Shown: positions 11,247 through 22,330 of the stretch, piece by piece | Layout: every line of letters begins with the position of its first letter | How positions within the stretch are numbered: position 1 is the stretch's first letter | Origin: Apostichopus japonicus | Taxonomy: Eukaryota; Echinodermata; Holothuroidea; Aspidochirotida; Stichopodidae | Reading direction: 5' to 3' | Assembly (NCBI RefSeq): GCF_037975245.1 | Contig: NC_092568.1 | Span: 24,473,501 to 24,537,500 of the forward strand | DNA length: 64,000 bases | Notes under the pieces: model-generated | What the model saw: only the letters and a program-made list of their open reading frames with translations | Database searches by the model: none | Told to the model about the DNA's origin: nothing | Program-made: the position numbers and the translations under genes

Positions 11247-14200
11247 ATGAATGAAAATTCAGGAGCAGTAAATACAACAGTATCTGTCGAAACCATTGTG
11301 GCAGACGACAGAAGTGATGATGATCCAGGTCAAGGAGCGCTAAATCTGTTGGATCATCTCAACGAAAACGTCGCGGAGTTGGGCAATACCAAAGGAATCT
11401 CTACGCATGAAAACATTGCCCCTGGTGACAGAAGTATTCAAAAACCTATTTCCTCTGTGGAAGAAGATATTGCGATCGGAGTAGTCCACAGAGGAAACGT
11501 GGACGAGATCAGTAGTGATATCCAGAGGACGATCAATGCTCTACAAGTTGATACTGCGGGATTAGATCATGATGGTTGTGAAGAAACAGCCAACGATAGC
11601 GGAGCTTTGTACGATGAAGAAAGTGCCTCAACATCTAAGAGCAACAGGTAGGCGTTCACCACACAAATCTTACCACAATAGCCGAACACGCCGGGTCCTG
11701 CAGGCATATTCACTGGATAGTAGATGATACGGTGGCCCATATAGGACATTGACAACTTCGACTGTTTTATATCCAAATTTTCACCTGTTGTAGACCATTG
11801 GAAGATTCGTGTTTCCTTGAAATTTTGACTATTCATGTAAAAATTTCGACATTTGGTCGAAATTTACTACCATAAAGGCGTACTTTCTTCTCAAATACGC
11901 CTATAGGAAAGGTTTTATAATTCTTATAATTCATTTTCATATGTCGCTGTATCTTCCACAAAAAGTATCCACATGGGCCATTGCACTATTTCTATAGTAC
12001 AAGTTTCCTTTGCTTTTTCTATGGCAAATGAAATAAATTTGACTGAATGGAAATATTCTATGATGGAACTTATGTATATAGTTCACTCTAAATTCAATGT
12101 TTTGTAACCGTTTTCAAAGTAAGCTTGAATGGAACATATTTAGATCTGATGTTTCAATTATCAATTCTATAATTGAATCAATGTTCATCAGCCAACATGT
12201 CGAAGATATTGGACCCGAAACTGATACAGTTGCGATACCGAGTGAGTCAGCCAGCACTGTAGTGAATAAATCAATTAAAGGAAATGAACAAGGTAAGAAA
12301 CGTCATTAAAAGGTGAAAAGGAAACAATCACTATATACTTTATGCTTTTGTATAAGGATAACCAAGAAACACAGAGGCGGCGGAGGCAAGAGGTATAACA
12401 TGGTAAAACATTAATGGCAGTTTGGACCAGGACATTGTAGTAGCTAGTTTTATTTCTGATTCGATAAAGTATATGACATGTATTGGGGGAGGAATATAAG
12501 TCATCGGTATAAAACGGTATATTCAAAGGACAACATTTGGCAGGCAGATGAGCAGAATCCGGGCACAAGTTAAGAAAGTCGGACTATACCAGGAGTATGG
12601 GGAAGTTGTGGAACGATAGTCTAAAACTTAGCTGTCCGACGAGCGCATTAATTCTTTGAATGTATGTTTTATTTAAATTAAAATATAACTGAACACTTAT
12701 ATCAAATCTTAATTGTTTCAGAATTACATTCATCTCATAACAAAACTTCAAACTATTTTGGTCCATGGAAAGTTACATTTTGAATTGTTCTGTATAGTTT
12801 CTACATTGTAAATGGAACTTCTCTCTCTCAGATAATACGAATATAACCAAGCTAACTCCCTCCATAGGCCTCATTGAAGCTAAAAGCGAGAGCCTGCACT
12901 CAATACTTAAACATTCTACACGTACTGATTCGGAGAGTAGGTGAGTGTATACATTCCTCGCATAAAATAAATGCGGGCTTGGATGTATGTTCTTATAACT
13001 ATTTAAATCAAGACTATAAGTGGGTAAATGCCGCATGTTAGATGTATATGTGACTATAGGTATAGAAGAATCGAATGTGTGCGACTACATCCTCACACTG
13101 AGAATGGTGAAGCTGAAAAGTATATTCTTATGAAGTAACAAATAGGCCGGACATAGTGACTATGAAATAAACTCAATTGTACGTTTTATTGATGGGATCA
13201 ACTGTGAATTTAAGAGTTTTCGTGTCTTCTTGTTCCCATGGTAACGCTACCTTACATTCAAACCGTTTATAACGCATGTAGTCTGCATCAGACATTATCT
13301 AACATCGCGGGAAAGACTCCACTGAGGACCCTAATGATGAGACTGAAACAGCCAAAGGTTGGAGAGGAGAAAAGTACAGACGACAAGCAAAAGAGTAAGT
13401 AACAGCTTTTCGCAAATTAATATGAAAGGAGAATGTAAAGTGACAGATTCTAAATGCAGGATTTATTAACAGGAGGCTCAATCTTATACCTATTTTGCTG
13501 GTCCGTGATTTCCAGACGATTCTTGAACTACAAAGTATGCATTAGTGACTAGGAGTGAATACTTCGTCGTTTGATATATGCAATACGGCATATAAAAGAA
13601 ATAATCATCTGCGACAATTTCATGTCAGCAACTCTACTTTCATTTAAGAAATTTATGAAAACAGCCACTTTAACTATCCGTAGATCTTACAAAAAATACT
13701 ATTGTTTACTTTCACAGAGAAGGTCAGGTGGGATGATGACAGCAACCAGACAAAGGTAATTGTACGGTACTGTTGTAGTGATGAATCTTTTTTTACTGTG
13801 AGGATTATCTGCTTAATCTATAAGATTACGGAGGATATTATTCAGATATTCAGACCCATAAGCTAACTTTGGTATGAGTCGGATATTGAATGCAATTACT
13901 AATGCTGTTTTTGCCCAATATTAAAAAGTCGGAATTCCAAGACTGACGATTCCTACCTCAAGCGTTACTCTCCATTCTCCATCTCATGTTAAAGTAAGTT
14001 GATTATACATACTAGCATGAGAGTATGTTCCGTCTGGTTGAATAGAAATGAGAGCAGTATCCAAAATTCAGCAGAAATCAGAATCCTGTCTCTTTAACAT
14101 TCACAGATTTCTTCTACCTCCGAACCCAGGAAGAAACCAATCAGTGCAGGTAAGGTTGTTTTTGCAGTTTTAGAGGAAGATGTGACATCTTCGTCATCAT

Positions 14201-15312
14201 GGTAAAGTTTATCAGACTGGGATTAAGCCTGAAGGGTTCGGTTCGAATAGACAAACCTATGAGTGACACATTATTAACATTTTATATTCATCGATGAATA
14301 TTAGTTAACCAGGATAGAAGGCACATTTGGATTTGACAACTCACACGCTTTCCCTGTCCCTTGACCATTCTCGCTTGACAGAGTCTATGTGTAGCCTCGT
14401 CATTAACTCACAATACTTTAATGTCCCTATAGCATAATATTACTTTTCTTTTCAGTTAATTTCGGTGGTCTTGCCAGGACTGTGACGACAATCACAGGAC
14501 TAAAAAGATGGAAACTCAAGACGAAAGAGAAAGACACTCAAAATTCTTTTGAAAAGGTAAATTATCAAAAGTATGTCAAACATACTTAACCCTGCACTTT
14601 GCTTCCCCCACAGAGCTGTAGAGAGGCAGGAATGGCCCCAGGGGAAACCATTTCACTGAGCCCCAGTTTTGCACCCTCCATACATTTTCCTGGTCCCCTT
14701 AATGGTTTCCCGGCCCCATGGATCATTTAATCTTCCTGACCACCTCTCGCTAGGCCTGTTCTCTCACCTACATGCCTTGTTTTTTATCTTCCTCTCAGTA
14801 TCATGGTCATCTAAGGGTTGTTCAGGAACATCTGAGGCAGGAGAAAACTGAAACCCCTCTCGCCATCAGGATAGAGGTGAAGACTGAAGTACTACCAATC
14901 TTGGCAAATGTTGTCAAAGGTATTTAAGGTGGTGGTGGGGGGGGGGGGGTAGAGGGGGTTGGGAGTGAGTGCCAGTTTGGGTGTTAACAAATGGGCAAAG
15001 GACCAGAAATTAATATTTTGTATGTCGTTTCAATCAATTCCTGTTAACTGTATTTTGCCATTGCTGCTATTAATAATGACGCGTGAAGGCTTCACGTTTG
15101 TTCCAAAAATAAAGTTTCCTTGAATCCTTTTGCATATCCCTTTGCAGGAATAGACTTTATTGAATATCGTCACCATAACTGAACTGGTTATATTTTGATT
15201 TTATTCCTATACAGCTTACAAAAAGGAACTGGTTGGGAAGCACCGATTATTGAGAGAGGCCAATTTTAAATATGAGAAGCTCAAATCTGAAGTGCAGGAT
15301 GGTTTTCTGTAG
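11247..15312 (+). CDS. Unrecognised 374-aa protein with SILK and RVxF-type PP1 docking motifs (9 exons)
   Basis: I do not recognise the family. Exons: 11247-11647, 12192-12292, 12832-12940, 13282-13394, 13718-13755, 14107-14149, 14456-14556, 14799-14919, 15215-15312. All eight introns are GT-AG (242-544 bp), and every junction phase matches (2,1,2,1,0,1,0,1). The total is 1125 nt, ending in TAG. The start is the first ATG after an in-frame TAA at 11172 and has A at -3. Residues 1-134 are acidic and Ser/Thr/Asn-rich, probably disordered. SILK is at 191-194 and K-V-R-W at 243-246, 48 residues later. That order is known from PP1 regulators such as inhibitor-2 and KNL1. Residues 270-374 are basic and look helical or coiled coil. 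PP1 binding is inferred from motifs only. The weakest boundary is the exon 4 acceptor: the stronger-looking CAG at 13291 would bring an early stop. Confidence 0.8.
12900..12911 (+). other. SILK motif codons
   Basis: TCA ATA CTT AAA encodes Ser-Ile-Leu-Lys within the context ESLHSILKHSTR in exon 3. The known docking pattern is [GS]IL[RK] on PP1, normally N-terminal to an RVxF motif, as here. Confidence 0.6.
13720..13731 (+). other. RVxF-type motif codons
   Basis: AAG GTC AGG TGG encodes Lys-Val-Arg-Trp in the 38-bp exon 5, context KKVRWDDD. It fits the pattern [RK]-x(0,1)-[VI]-x-[FW]. The following acidic residues are also common after functional RVxF sites. The motif is short and would occur by chance alone; its position after SILK raises its weight. 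Confidence 0.55.
14937..14950. repeat. G14 homopolymer in intron 8 of the PP1-docking gene
   Basis: Run of fourteen G beginning 18 bases after the exon 8 donor. Other long G or C runs in the window include 40114-40125, 42299-42311 and 54579-54592. Confidence 0.9.
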
Positions 15313-15848
15313 GAATTACCGAAGAACTAGCAGGAAAAGTTAGTCCTCTTTGCCAGAAAGTATCATAGCGTTTTTTGGGTAATTTTTTCCATGTTGCAAG
15401 CAGAACTGTGCAACTGGAGAAATTAACAAAAGGAGGGGAGGATTAAGGGGGGGGGAGGGAGGGGTGGGGTAATGATTAGATTCAGTTGTTAAATTCCTCA
15501 AGTGGTATCTATACTAAAGTGTCCAGTGGTATATTAAGGTTTGATGACACCCCTGTACTTGAGCTATCAGGAAGATTACCTCCTTTCTGTTAAGAAGACT
15601 TTTGCCAACTATTGTATCACATTCTACCTTTAAGCACTGTGTGGGTATCTAAGTATGAAACAAACAAAGAATCATTTAACATTTTTTGATCATCATTCTT
15701 GCCTTCATGTATTACCATGCATATTGTAAAAGGAATAAGTATAGCAAAAACATGAAAACATCAAATAACTCACAAGGATGGAATGCAAATTATACTACAG
15801 AAAGTCACAGATGAGCAATACGATTCAGACCCATTACATTATAAAAAT

Positions 15849-15854
15849 AATAAA
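15849..15854 (+). terminator. Candidate poly(A) signal of the PP1-docking gene
   Basis: AATAAA on the plus strand, about 540 bp after the TAG stop at 15310-15312. I saw no closer canonical hexamer downstream of the stop. Assignment rests on position only. Confidence 0.4.
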
Positions 15855-16434
15855 TTATTAAATATTACTGACAATACTTGCCTTATACAAGCTTTGATTA
15901 TATGATTATCATTATTTTGTTTAACATGCATCATCATTAATTTTCTACAGTGAAAAGGCGTTTTAGAGTAGCTGGTTGCATTATCAATATTAAAATGATA
16001 CAAGCCTTGTATACATTCCTTAAGATCGAGGCCATGCAATAATAGTTCAATAGCAAATATTACTTCAGCCTAATTTACTGACGAGTAAAGCAGAGACTAG
16101 GAAAGTCCGATATGCGGATGTTATGAGGGAAGTTTGAGGATTACATGAGTTTGTAGAAACATCTTGTAAGATTCTAAAATGTCATCACAATATTAGCAAT
16201 GTTTGTCTAGGACTCTAGGTACATACCTTTCTAAGTTACTTCAGCAAAAAACAAACGACATTGGGAAAAGTTGGCTCATACAAGAGTGTTCTTTTATGTT
16301 CAATGGAAATCAATTTTGTTTCATCTTGCGAGGGACACATAATATATCTTGTAGATATGAAATAGTCCAAAACAGTATTCCATTGCAGTATATTACTTGA
16401 ACCATGCTCTTATGAAAAGCGACTTTTATTGCGC

Positions 16435-16440
16435 CTTTCG
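16435..16440 (-). terminator. Candidate poly(A) signal of TBCB
   Basis: TTTATT on the plus strand is AATAAA on the minus strand, 690 bp beyond the TBCB stop codon. It faces the candidate signal of the convergent plus-strand gene about 580 bp away. Confidence 0.45.
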
Positions 16441-17127
16441 CCTCACCCAAAATGAGTTACTTTTGAATACCTCTCAATGTTAAGCCTGGGCTTAACAGAC
16501 ATTTGACTATTCCTACTTGTGACCGCTTAGTGGTCTCAAAATGACTGCTTTCTAAAAACGATTACATTTTATAACTTATGCAAGAGCTTGCACACAACTC
16601 TTTTTGGTGAACACAACATGATATGTCCATTAAGACACATCTGGCATTCCTCAAAGAAAATATGTGACTGCTTAGTAGAATATTATGACCACAGGATTAC
16701 AGTCAATTCTTGAAATCATTTACATCAGCAGTGGCATGGATGGCTGCTTTAAGCATCCACAATGGCTCATTCAGAATCAATGCCGCATAAAGTCATTTAA
16801 AAATTTGAAGAATAAACACGCAGACTCTTGACTTGAGCCTCAGACAATTGAGAATTGCTGTAACTCACAGGCAGAATATTCAGCAATTATTTTAACGGAC
16901 ATCACATAAGTAGCTAGTTCAGAACCTTTTACTTATCTACCATCCCGCTCAGAATCAACTTTAAGTGACTACCTCACACAACTACAGCAAACTTGGAATT
17001 AACTTTATAAGAAATCTTGGTGACCTGACTGAACAGTTTTATGTCAAGGTGATCCTCATGCCAACGATCCAAAGAATCTTCCAAAACGATTTATCCTTCC
17101 TTGGCTTCGGCAAGTTAACCGTGGACT

Positions 17128-17529
17128 TCACATTTCATCCATTTCTTCATCCAGTTGTACAGGAAAGTCTCCAACGGTAACATACTGAGGTTTGACGAAG
17201 CCACCGTACTTTTCCTCGCAGGTAAAATACTTCTTCCCTTTGACACTGGAAAATGAAGTGAAATGAAGAAGAGTTAGATGAGAGACTGCCCATGAGGAGA
17301 GTCTACACGAGATACATAAATCAAGATATGAATAATAAACTTGTACTAATTATATGTGTGATAGTGCATAAGTCACACAGCATTAAACCAAGTTTGGACT
17401 TCATTGAAACTTAGGAAGGAAACCGGGGTTGTTGTTGTACCACAAGTGTGACAGAAATAATACTTATTGATAATTACAAAAAGCCAAGACAAATACTTTT
17501 CTAATACACACAAATACACTTTTTCATAC

Positions 17530-17613
<84 letters not shown>

Positions 17614-20600
17614 ATAAATATATGTATATATATGTAATTAATCTTACCTTCCATTGTTCTTTCCCAATGGTTCATCGTATTGCACTCCGACCCAATATCC
17701 CGGTTTAAAGTCTGTCTTTCCTATAGAAAATGAAAGTCAACCAATTAAAAACTAAGTTGAAAGGTCAAATGAAATACATTTTTGAAGAAGATTTGATGGT
17801 TGGTGTCTCATTTCATAACTTGGATTGAGTTCCATGTATAGAAGAGCTTGTGCAAAAAGAAAGGAAAGGGGTGAGGTAGGGAAGGGGAGCTACAAGAGGT
17901 TGTAGGGTTAGAAAGATACAGAGGTACCTGAAAATGATTACCTTGAAGACAATGGAATAATTTCAAGCCATGCTAATAAAACTTAGATCCACTTTTACCC
18001 TCAGCAGTAACTAATTAAAGTTATCATATAACCATCATGGAGGCTTTCATGTTGACAAAATCACTAGCACATTATTGAGCTAGTTACCCACTTCATTTCA
18101 ACATTTAGTACAAGCTGCACACTAAACAAGTGAAGGAAACATTACTGTTTGAATGTATATTAGTCTCAACTACCACCGGACAAAGTAATCTTGGAATTTT
18201 CATACTAAGTGTCAATACCTTTGTCTAAAATCCCATCTGTAAGTTATTAATCCCCTTACAATGCTTCCTGTTTTTGTCAATTAGTATTGAAGCATTTTGC
18301 ATTCCATTGCCAAAATTCTGCAAATTTATCCAACACCTGTTGAAAATTACTCACAATATGATGGCAATCATCACCCCCCCCCTGGCTGCCTCACCCTACA
18401 ACCAGGGCCCCTACCCTTTCTTGAAAAGTAAAACTCCATGACTTTTTCCAAGGCAATATTTAAGAAATTTCACAGCCTTTTTCATAAAACAAGAGATTTG
18501 GGCATATTACTCAGGAGGAAAAACAGATCCAGATACAAACCTAATAAGAAAAGCATTCCATTTTGTTTTGGCTTTGGCAAGATTTTTTTGGGGGGGCTCT
18601 CACTTGACTTTTCCAGGCCTAGAAGTTTTTTTCTTCAAATTCCATGACCTATATAGGTTTTCCACGACCCTGGCAACCCTGTACAACTTTGACTACTTAC
18701 CTAGATACATTACTGTCCCTCTCTTGACTGGAGGATTGTTTGGAACATTAACTTCACATCTGCTTCCAACTGCCATCTTAGCGATCAAGTTCTCTTCCAA
18801 TTCCAGAGCTGCCTTCTGTTCTGCTTCCTTTCTCGCTTTCTCTTCAGGATCGACTTCCTTAAACTGACCCATCTTGTGTTTCAATTTAAAAGCTCTCACA
18901 GAATCTATGACAAAACAGAATTGCAATGCAAATGTGGAATATTTTAGGAGCCAGATATAGGACAGACAACCAACATTTCAACATACTCTATTAGTGTATC
19001 CACTGAGCACAGGAATAATATTCTTGTAAATGCCCAGCAAAAACATGCTGATATCAAAACTCACCTGATCTCTTTGCATATTCTTCATCGGGGATTTCAT
19101 ACTTCTCAACTTGAGAGACATCTTCAAACTCCCCTTTGGTCTTTTCACTGGTGTCGATAACCTGTTAACATGAAGTTTATGTTCAGTCATTATCTGCAAT
19201 TTTTTCGGAAATTCAGGATCTGATACAACTTTTTCAGAAATAGTATATTTTATCAATGTACATTAGTTCAAGGCTTGAAATGACCAGGAGATGGCACACA
19301 CTTGTCACGTCACACCTGACCATGGTTGAAATGAATGTTGGAACACTTGTGACATACAATGATTGAGATAGGGTTTACTTTCTTGACACTACGACCTTCA
19401 CTAAGCATAACAAGTAAATCTGGCGGGCAACCCTGTGATGACCAACTAAAATTATGCTTTGAATCATTGTGTAGTATAATTGTAACTTCCTCAACATGAT
19501 TTCTATGGATCATGCACCGTGGCTTACATGGATTTTCATTCCATCGTCCACTGGGTAAGAGCCTAGAAGTGCTTCATCGTTATCCAGAGCTCCCACAAGC
19601 TTTCCTTCTTTGTCCATCAGCTGTAGTTTCATACTTGAGGCATTTGATCCTGATATGAGCTCAAGTTTTGACTGTAAGAAGGCAAAATATGAAAAGAAAA
19701 GATGAGCATTTAATATGGGCAAGAAATGTTTTTTTTTTACTTATGTACTATTGTAAAACGTGAAACAAAAGAGAGAAAAAGACTCAATGCCAATCGAAAA
19801 TGTCAATGGCTGAAAACAACCTTTCTTACTTTGTTACCTCTCTTACTGTGTGTCCTGCCATTAGTAAGAAATAAGGACTTATCTCAAAGGTCTGACCAGG
19901 TCAGTGTTGTGAATGGCATCCAAATCTTGCAGAATGCTCACAAAATACATCACCTATGCCTCAGGCTATTAATATTGTTTTTTGTTTTGTTTTTTGTATT
20001 TGCTTATGATGAAATTGATCATCAGAGACTGAATTTGAAGTGTACCTTGAATTTGATTGTAAGATGGTGTTAATTGGTAAACTAGATATCACACTAAAAG
20101 TTTGTGAATTCTTTTTATAGGCAAAATGGTTGTCAATTAGCAGCTTTTTAATGTTCCTATCCTCTAAGTCTGATGCTGACACTTTGACTGAAATGCAATC
20201 ATGAAGTAGGCTGCCTACAGTAGCTGGATAGTCATAGCCAAAAAGAAATTGCTGATGATCTTTGACAATTGGAATTATTCCTGTGGTTAGCCATGTGCAG
20301 TGTTTATATTCCTCTGATGCTAGAAAAAGAATAATTAAGAATGAATTTCAGATGAAAGGTAGCACTAAGTTGATAGGGGCGAATAACACAAACAATTATT
20401 GTTCATCGACATTTGGTTTAAAATATCTGGTCTTGAGACTTACAATTACCTAAGAATATCAAATAATGTTTTTTGCCTAGTCATAAGAGTACTTCCCAAC
20501 CTGGAATTGGAATTTGTACCATTAATTTCTGATAATGAAATCACAGACTGACACAGAGGTGAGTGTAATTTTTCTAGTTGTGTAGCCAGTGCAATTGGCC

Positions 20601-21616
20601 AAAAGTGCATACACAAAAAATGACCGCACTAGACCACGGTATTTCTAACTGCAATAAAGAAGGCCTGCTATTGTCTACATTATGGTTTGACTGAATTACT
20701 CTATATCACTTATTTTCAGTCAGTATTGATTCTAAGGCCTACAGGTGTTTGAATTTGAAGTTCCACATATCATTTCAATCACAAGAAATAGTGTCAGTTT
20801 CTTGGTTTACATGTGACATTGAATATTTGTGTCTTGTTTAAGACGTTTGGCCACCAGTCAGCAGCTTTTTGGGATTTGTATCTCAAATAATCCGACTTTA
20901 ATCTAGCTGTGTTTTCTTTTTTCCCCTGGACGGAACTTTATCAAACTTTTAAGAAATGTTATAGACCTGTATTACTTATGTTTTTGGTGGTGAGGATGAA
21001 TTAATTTCTTCCCAATTCTCTGCGACTGTAACCAAATAAGGAATTGATTTATGTTACTTCTGCCCCCGTGATACATATCCTGCTACATTGTGGCTATTAG
21101 CCCAGCAGCCGGGGGAATAACAATGTATACCCTCTATTTGTCCTAAGTTAAGTGCCAATCAGATTGCACATGTTGATGAAGTGCGATTCAATTAAGAGTC
21201 CATGGCGATCGTAATTCACATTACATATCTGGAAACGATAGTGTGAATAAATGGTAGTCTGTCAATGAACTTCTACAATGTTCTATCCAACACAACACTT
21301 GACATCTTGTGGGAGAATAAAAGATCAAATATTCAGCTAGTATATGATGGGTGGCATCTCATAAGACATTGTCAATGTGATTCTGCTTAGGCCCGGAGCT
21401 ACAATACTAGTCCTACCGTAGCCTAACAAGCGAATTAGTGTTTTACCTTGGCTGTCATATAACTAATTTTCAGTTCCTAGACACTAATTAAAATACCTTA
21501 AGTGTTCCAATTGTGACATCTTTGGCAAAGCGCTTCTCTGCCTCGAATGATGTAAGGGTGCTTGTAATGAAAACATTAACATAGGCTTGAGTTATCACTT
21601 GAAATTCCCCCGACAT
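17128..21616 (-). CDS. TBCB: Tubulin folding cofactor B, complete (6 exons, 251 aa)
   Basis: TBCB is a cytoplasmic chaperone. It takes alpha-tubulin from the chaperonin CCT/prefoldin pathway and, with TBCE, can also dissociate tubulin dimers. Exons on the minus strand: 21497-21616, 19528-19671, 19065-19161, 18701-18904, 17648-17720, 17128-17245. All junctions are GT-AG with matching phase, totalling 756 nt. Residues 1 to about 90 form the ubiquitin-like domain, including the family motif [13 protein letters not shown]. Residues 121-165 are Lys/Glu-rich helix. Residues 166-240 are the CAP-Gly domain, with [34 protein letters not shown] and VTVGDF. The domain's usual GKNDG signature reads GKNNG at 208-212. 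The tail ends in EEMDEM, equivalent to the acidic tail ending DEI in vertebrate TBCB. Length is close to human TBCB (about 244 aa). Intron 1 is 1.8 kb. The start is the only ATG giving an N-terminus of family length. Confidence 0.97.
17528..17634. repeat. (TA)n microsatellite in TBCB intron 5
   Basis: About 100 bp of nearly uninterrupted TA dinucleotides with a few TAAATA and TGTATA interruptions. It ends just before exon 5 of TBCB (donor side at 17647 on the minus strand). It gives a spurious Tyr/Ile-rich open frame on the minus strand that is not a gene. Confidence 0.95.
18397..18687. mobile_element. MITE-like insertion with CAGGG ends and 6-bp target duplication
   Basis: The segment 18403-18681 (279 bp) starts CAGGGCCCCT and ends GGCAACCCTG, whose reverse complement is CAGGGTTGCC. 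This makes a short, imperfect terminal inverted repeat. It is flanked by an exact direct repeat TACAAC at 18397-18402 and 18682-18687. Inside, two CCATGAC(T/C)T-containing segments are repeated. It has no coding capacity. It sits in TBCB intron 4 with its right end only 20 bp from exon 4. The 6-bp duplication does not fit hAT (8 bp), so the superfamily is uncertain. Confidence 0.5.
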
Positions 21617-21900
21617 TTTGATGTGTGTGTATTATGAACGCACTTCAAATTTTCTGTGTATAATAGTAACAATGCACGCACGTAGAAGTTCCTCCCGAGC
21701 CGTTTGTATCATGTCACTGAGCATGGGAAGGGTATCTCCCTTGTACAGGACCCGTACCGTCACTATGGAATCGAGGACGCGGTAAAGGATACAACACGGT
21801 TGTCAGATTATGTAAGAAAGAGTTAGATCGGATAATCACGCATAAAATGGAATTTTGAAATCCATATGATATGGGGAAGCGTTTGCACATTTATGTGGGT
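21617..21900. promoter_or_regulatory. TBCB upstream region
   Basis: Sequence 5' of the TBCB ATG on the minus strand. It is less AT-rich than the surroundings, with several CG dinucleotides (for example around 21674-21785). No TATA box at a convincing distance. It is the presumed 5' UTR and promoter; a retrotransposon fragment begins within 300 bp of the start codon. Confidence 0.35.
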
Positions 21901-21904
21901 CTAT

Positions 21905-22330
21905 ATCATGCAGACATTGAAAGGAGGATACAAGCTGTAGAAATGAGATGTTTCCGCAGACTCCTCAACATATCCTACAGGGACCACATCTCAAATCAAG
22001 AAGTGAGGAATAGAATTGCCCAGGCTATCGGGCCCTACGATGACCTCCTCACCATTGTGAAGAAACGCATATTGAGATGGTATGGCCATGTCACAAGATC
22101 TACAGGACTGGCTAAGACGATACTGCAGGGCACGGTACCAGGAGGAAGAAGGAGAGGCAGACAGAGGAAAAGATGGGAGGACAACATCCCAGAGTGGACG
22201 GCCTCAAACTGCCTGATGCCCTTCGAGAGGCCGAGAACAGGAACAAATGGAAAGAAATAGTTGGGAGGGCATCTGTGGCGCCCCTACGGTCTACCAGACT
22301 CCGGGATAGGTGAGGTGAGGATATCATGCA
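21905..22330 (+). pseudogene. 3' end of a non-LTR retrotransposon reverse transcriptase, frameshifted
   Basis: The plus strand reads the C-terminal part of an endonuclease/reverse-transcriptase polyprotein. Motifs include ERRIQAVEMRCFRRLLNISY, then RILRWYGHVTRS and GGRRRGRQRKRWEDNIPEWT. This is typical of invertebrate LINE ORF2 C-termini (RTE- or jockey-like; clade not resolved). At about 22200 one base appears to be missing, so the open frame leaves the family sequence and stops at 22258. The continuation is visible in the shifted frame: LPDALREAENRN, then GRASVAPLRSTRLRDR, ending TGA near 22312. The GGTGAGGTGAGG tail marks the element's 3' end. Everything 5' of the last roughly 140 codons is absent, which is ordinary 5' truncation. 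Confidence 0.8.

Noticed and set aside
13292-13394. Exon 4 starting at the stronger-looking CAG acceptor at 13291
   Set aside because: With the phase left by exon 3 it gives a stop after about ten codons. The acceptor ten bases upstream keeps the frame open and matches exon 5.
13939-13989. Extra exon between exons 5 and 6 of the PP1-docking gene, followed by a good GTAAGT donor
   Set aside because: Its only open frame needs a one-base phase carry-over that exon 5 (phase 0) does not give. In phase 0 it meets a stop within six codons. It could still be a rare alternative exon.
14236-14262. GGTTCGAATAG resembling a tRNA T-loop
   Set aside because: No acceptor stem, D-arm or anticodon arm can be folded around it.
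17373-17675. Tyr/Ile-rich 100-codon frame on the minus strand
   Set aside because: It is the translation of the (TA)n microsatellite running into TBCB exon 5.
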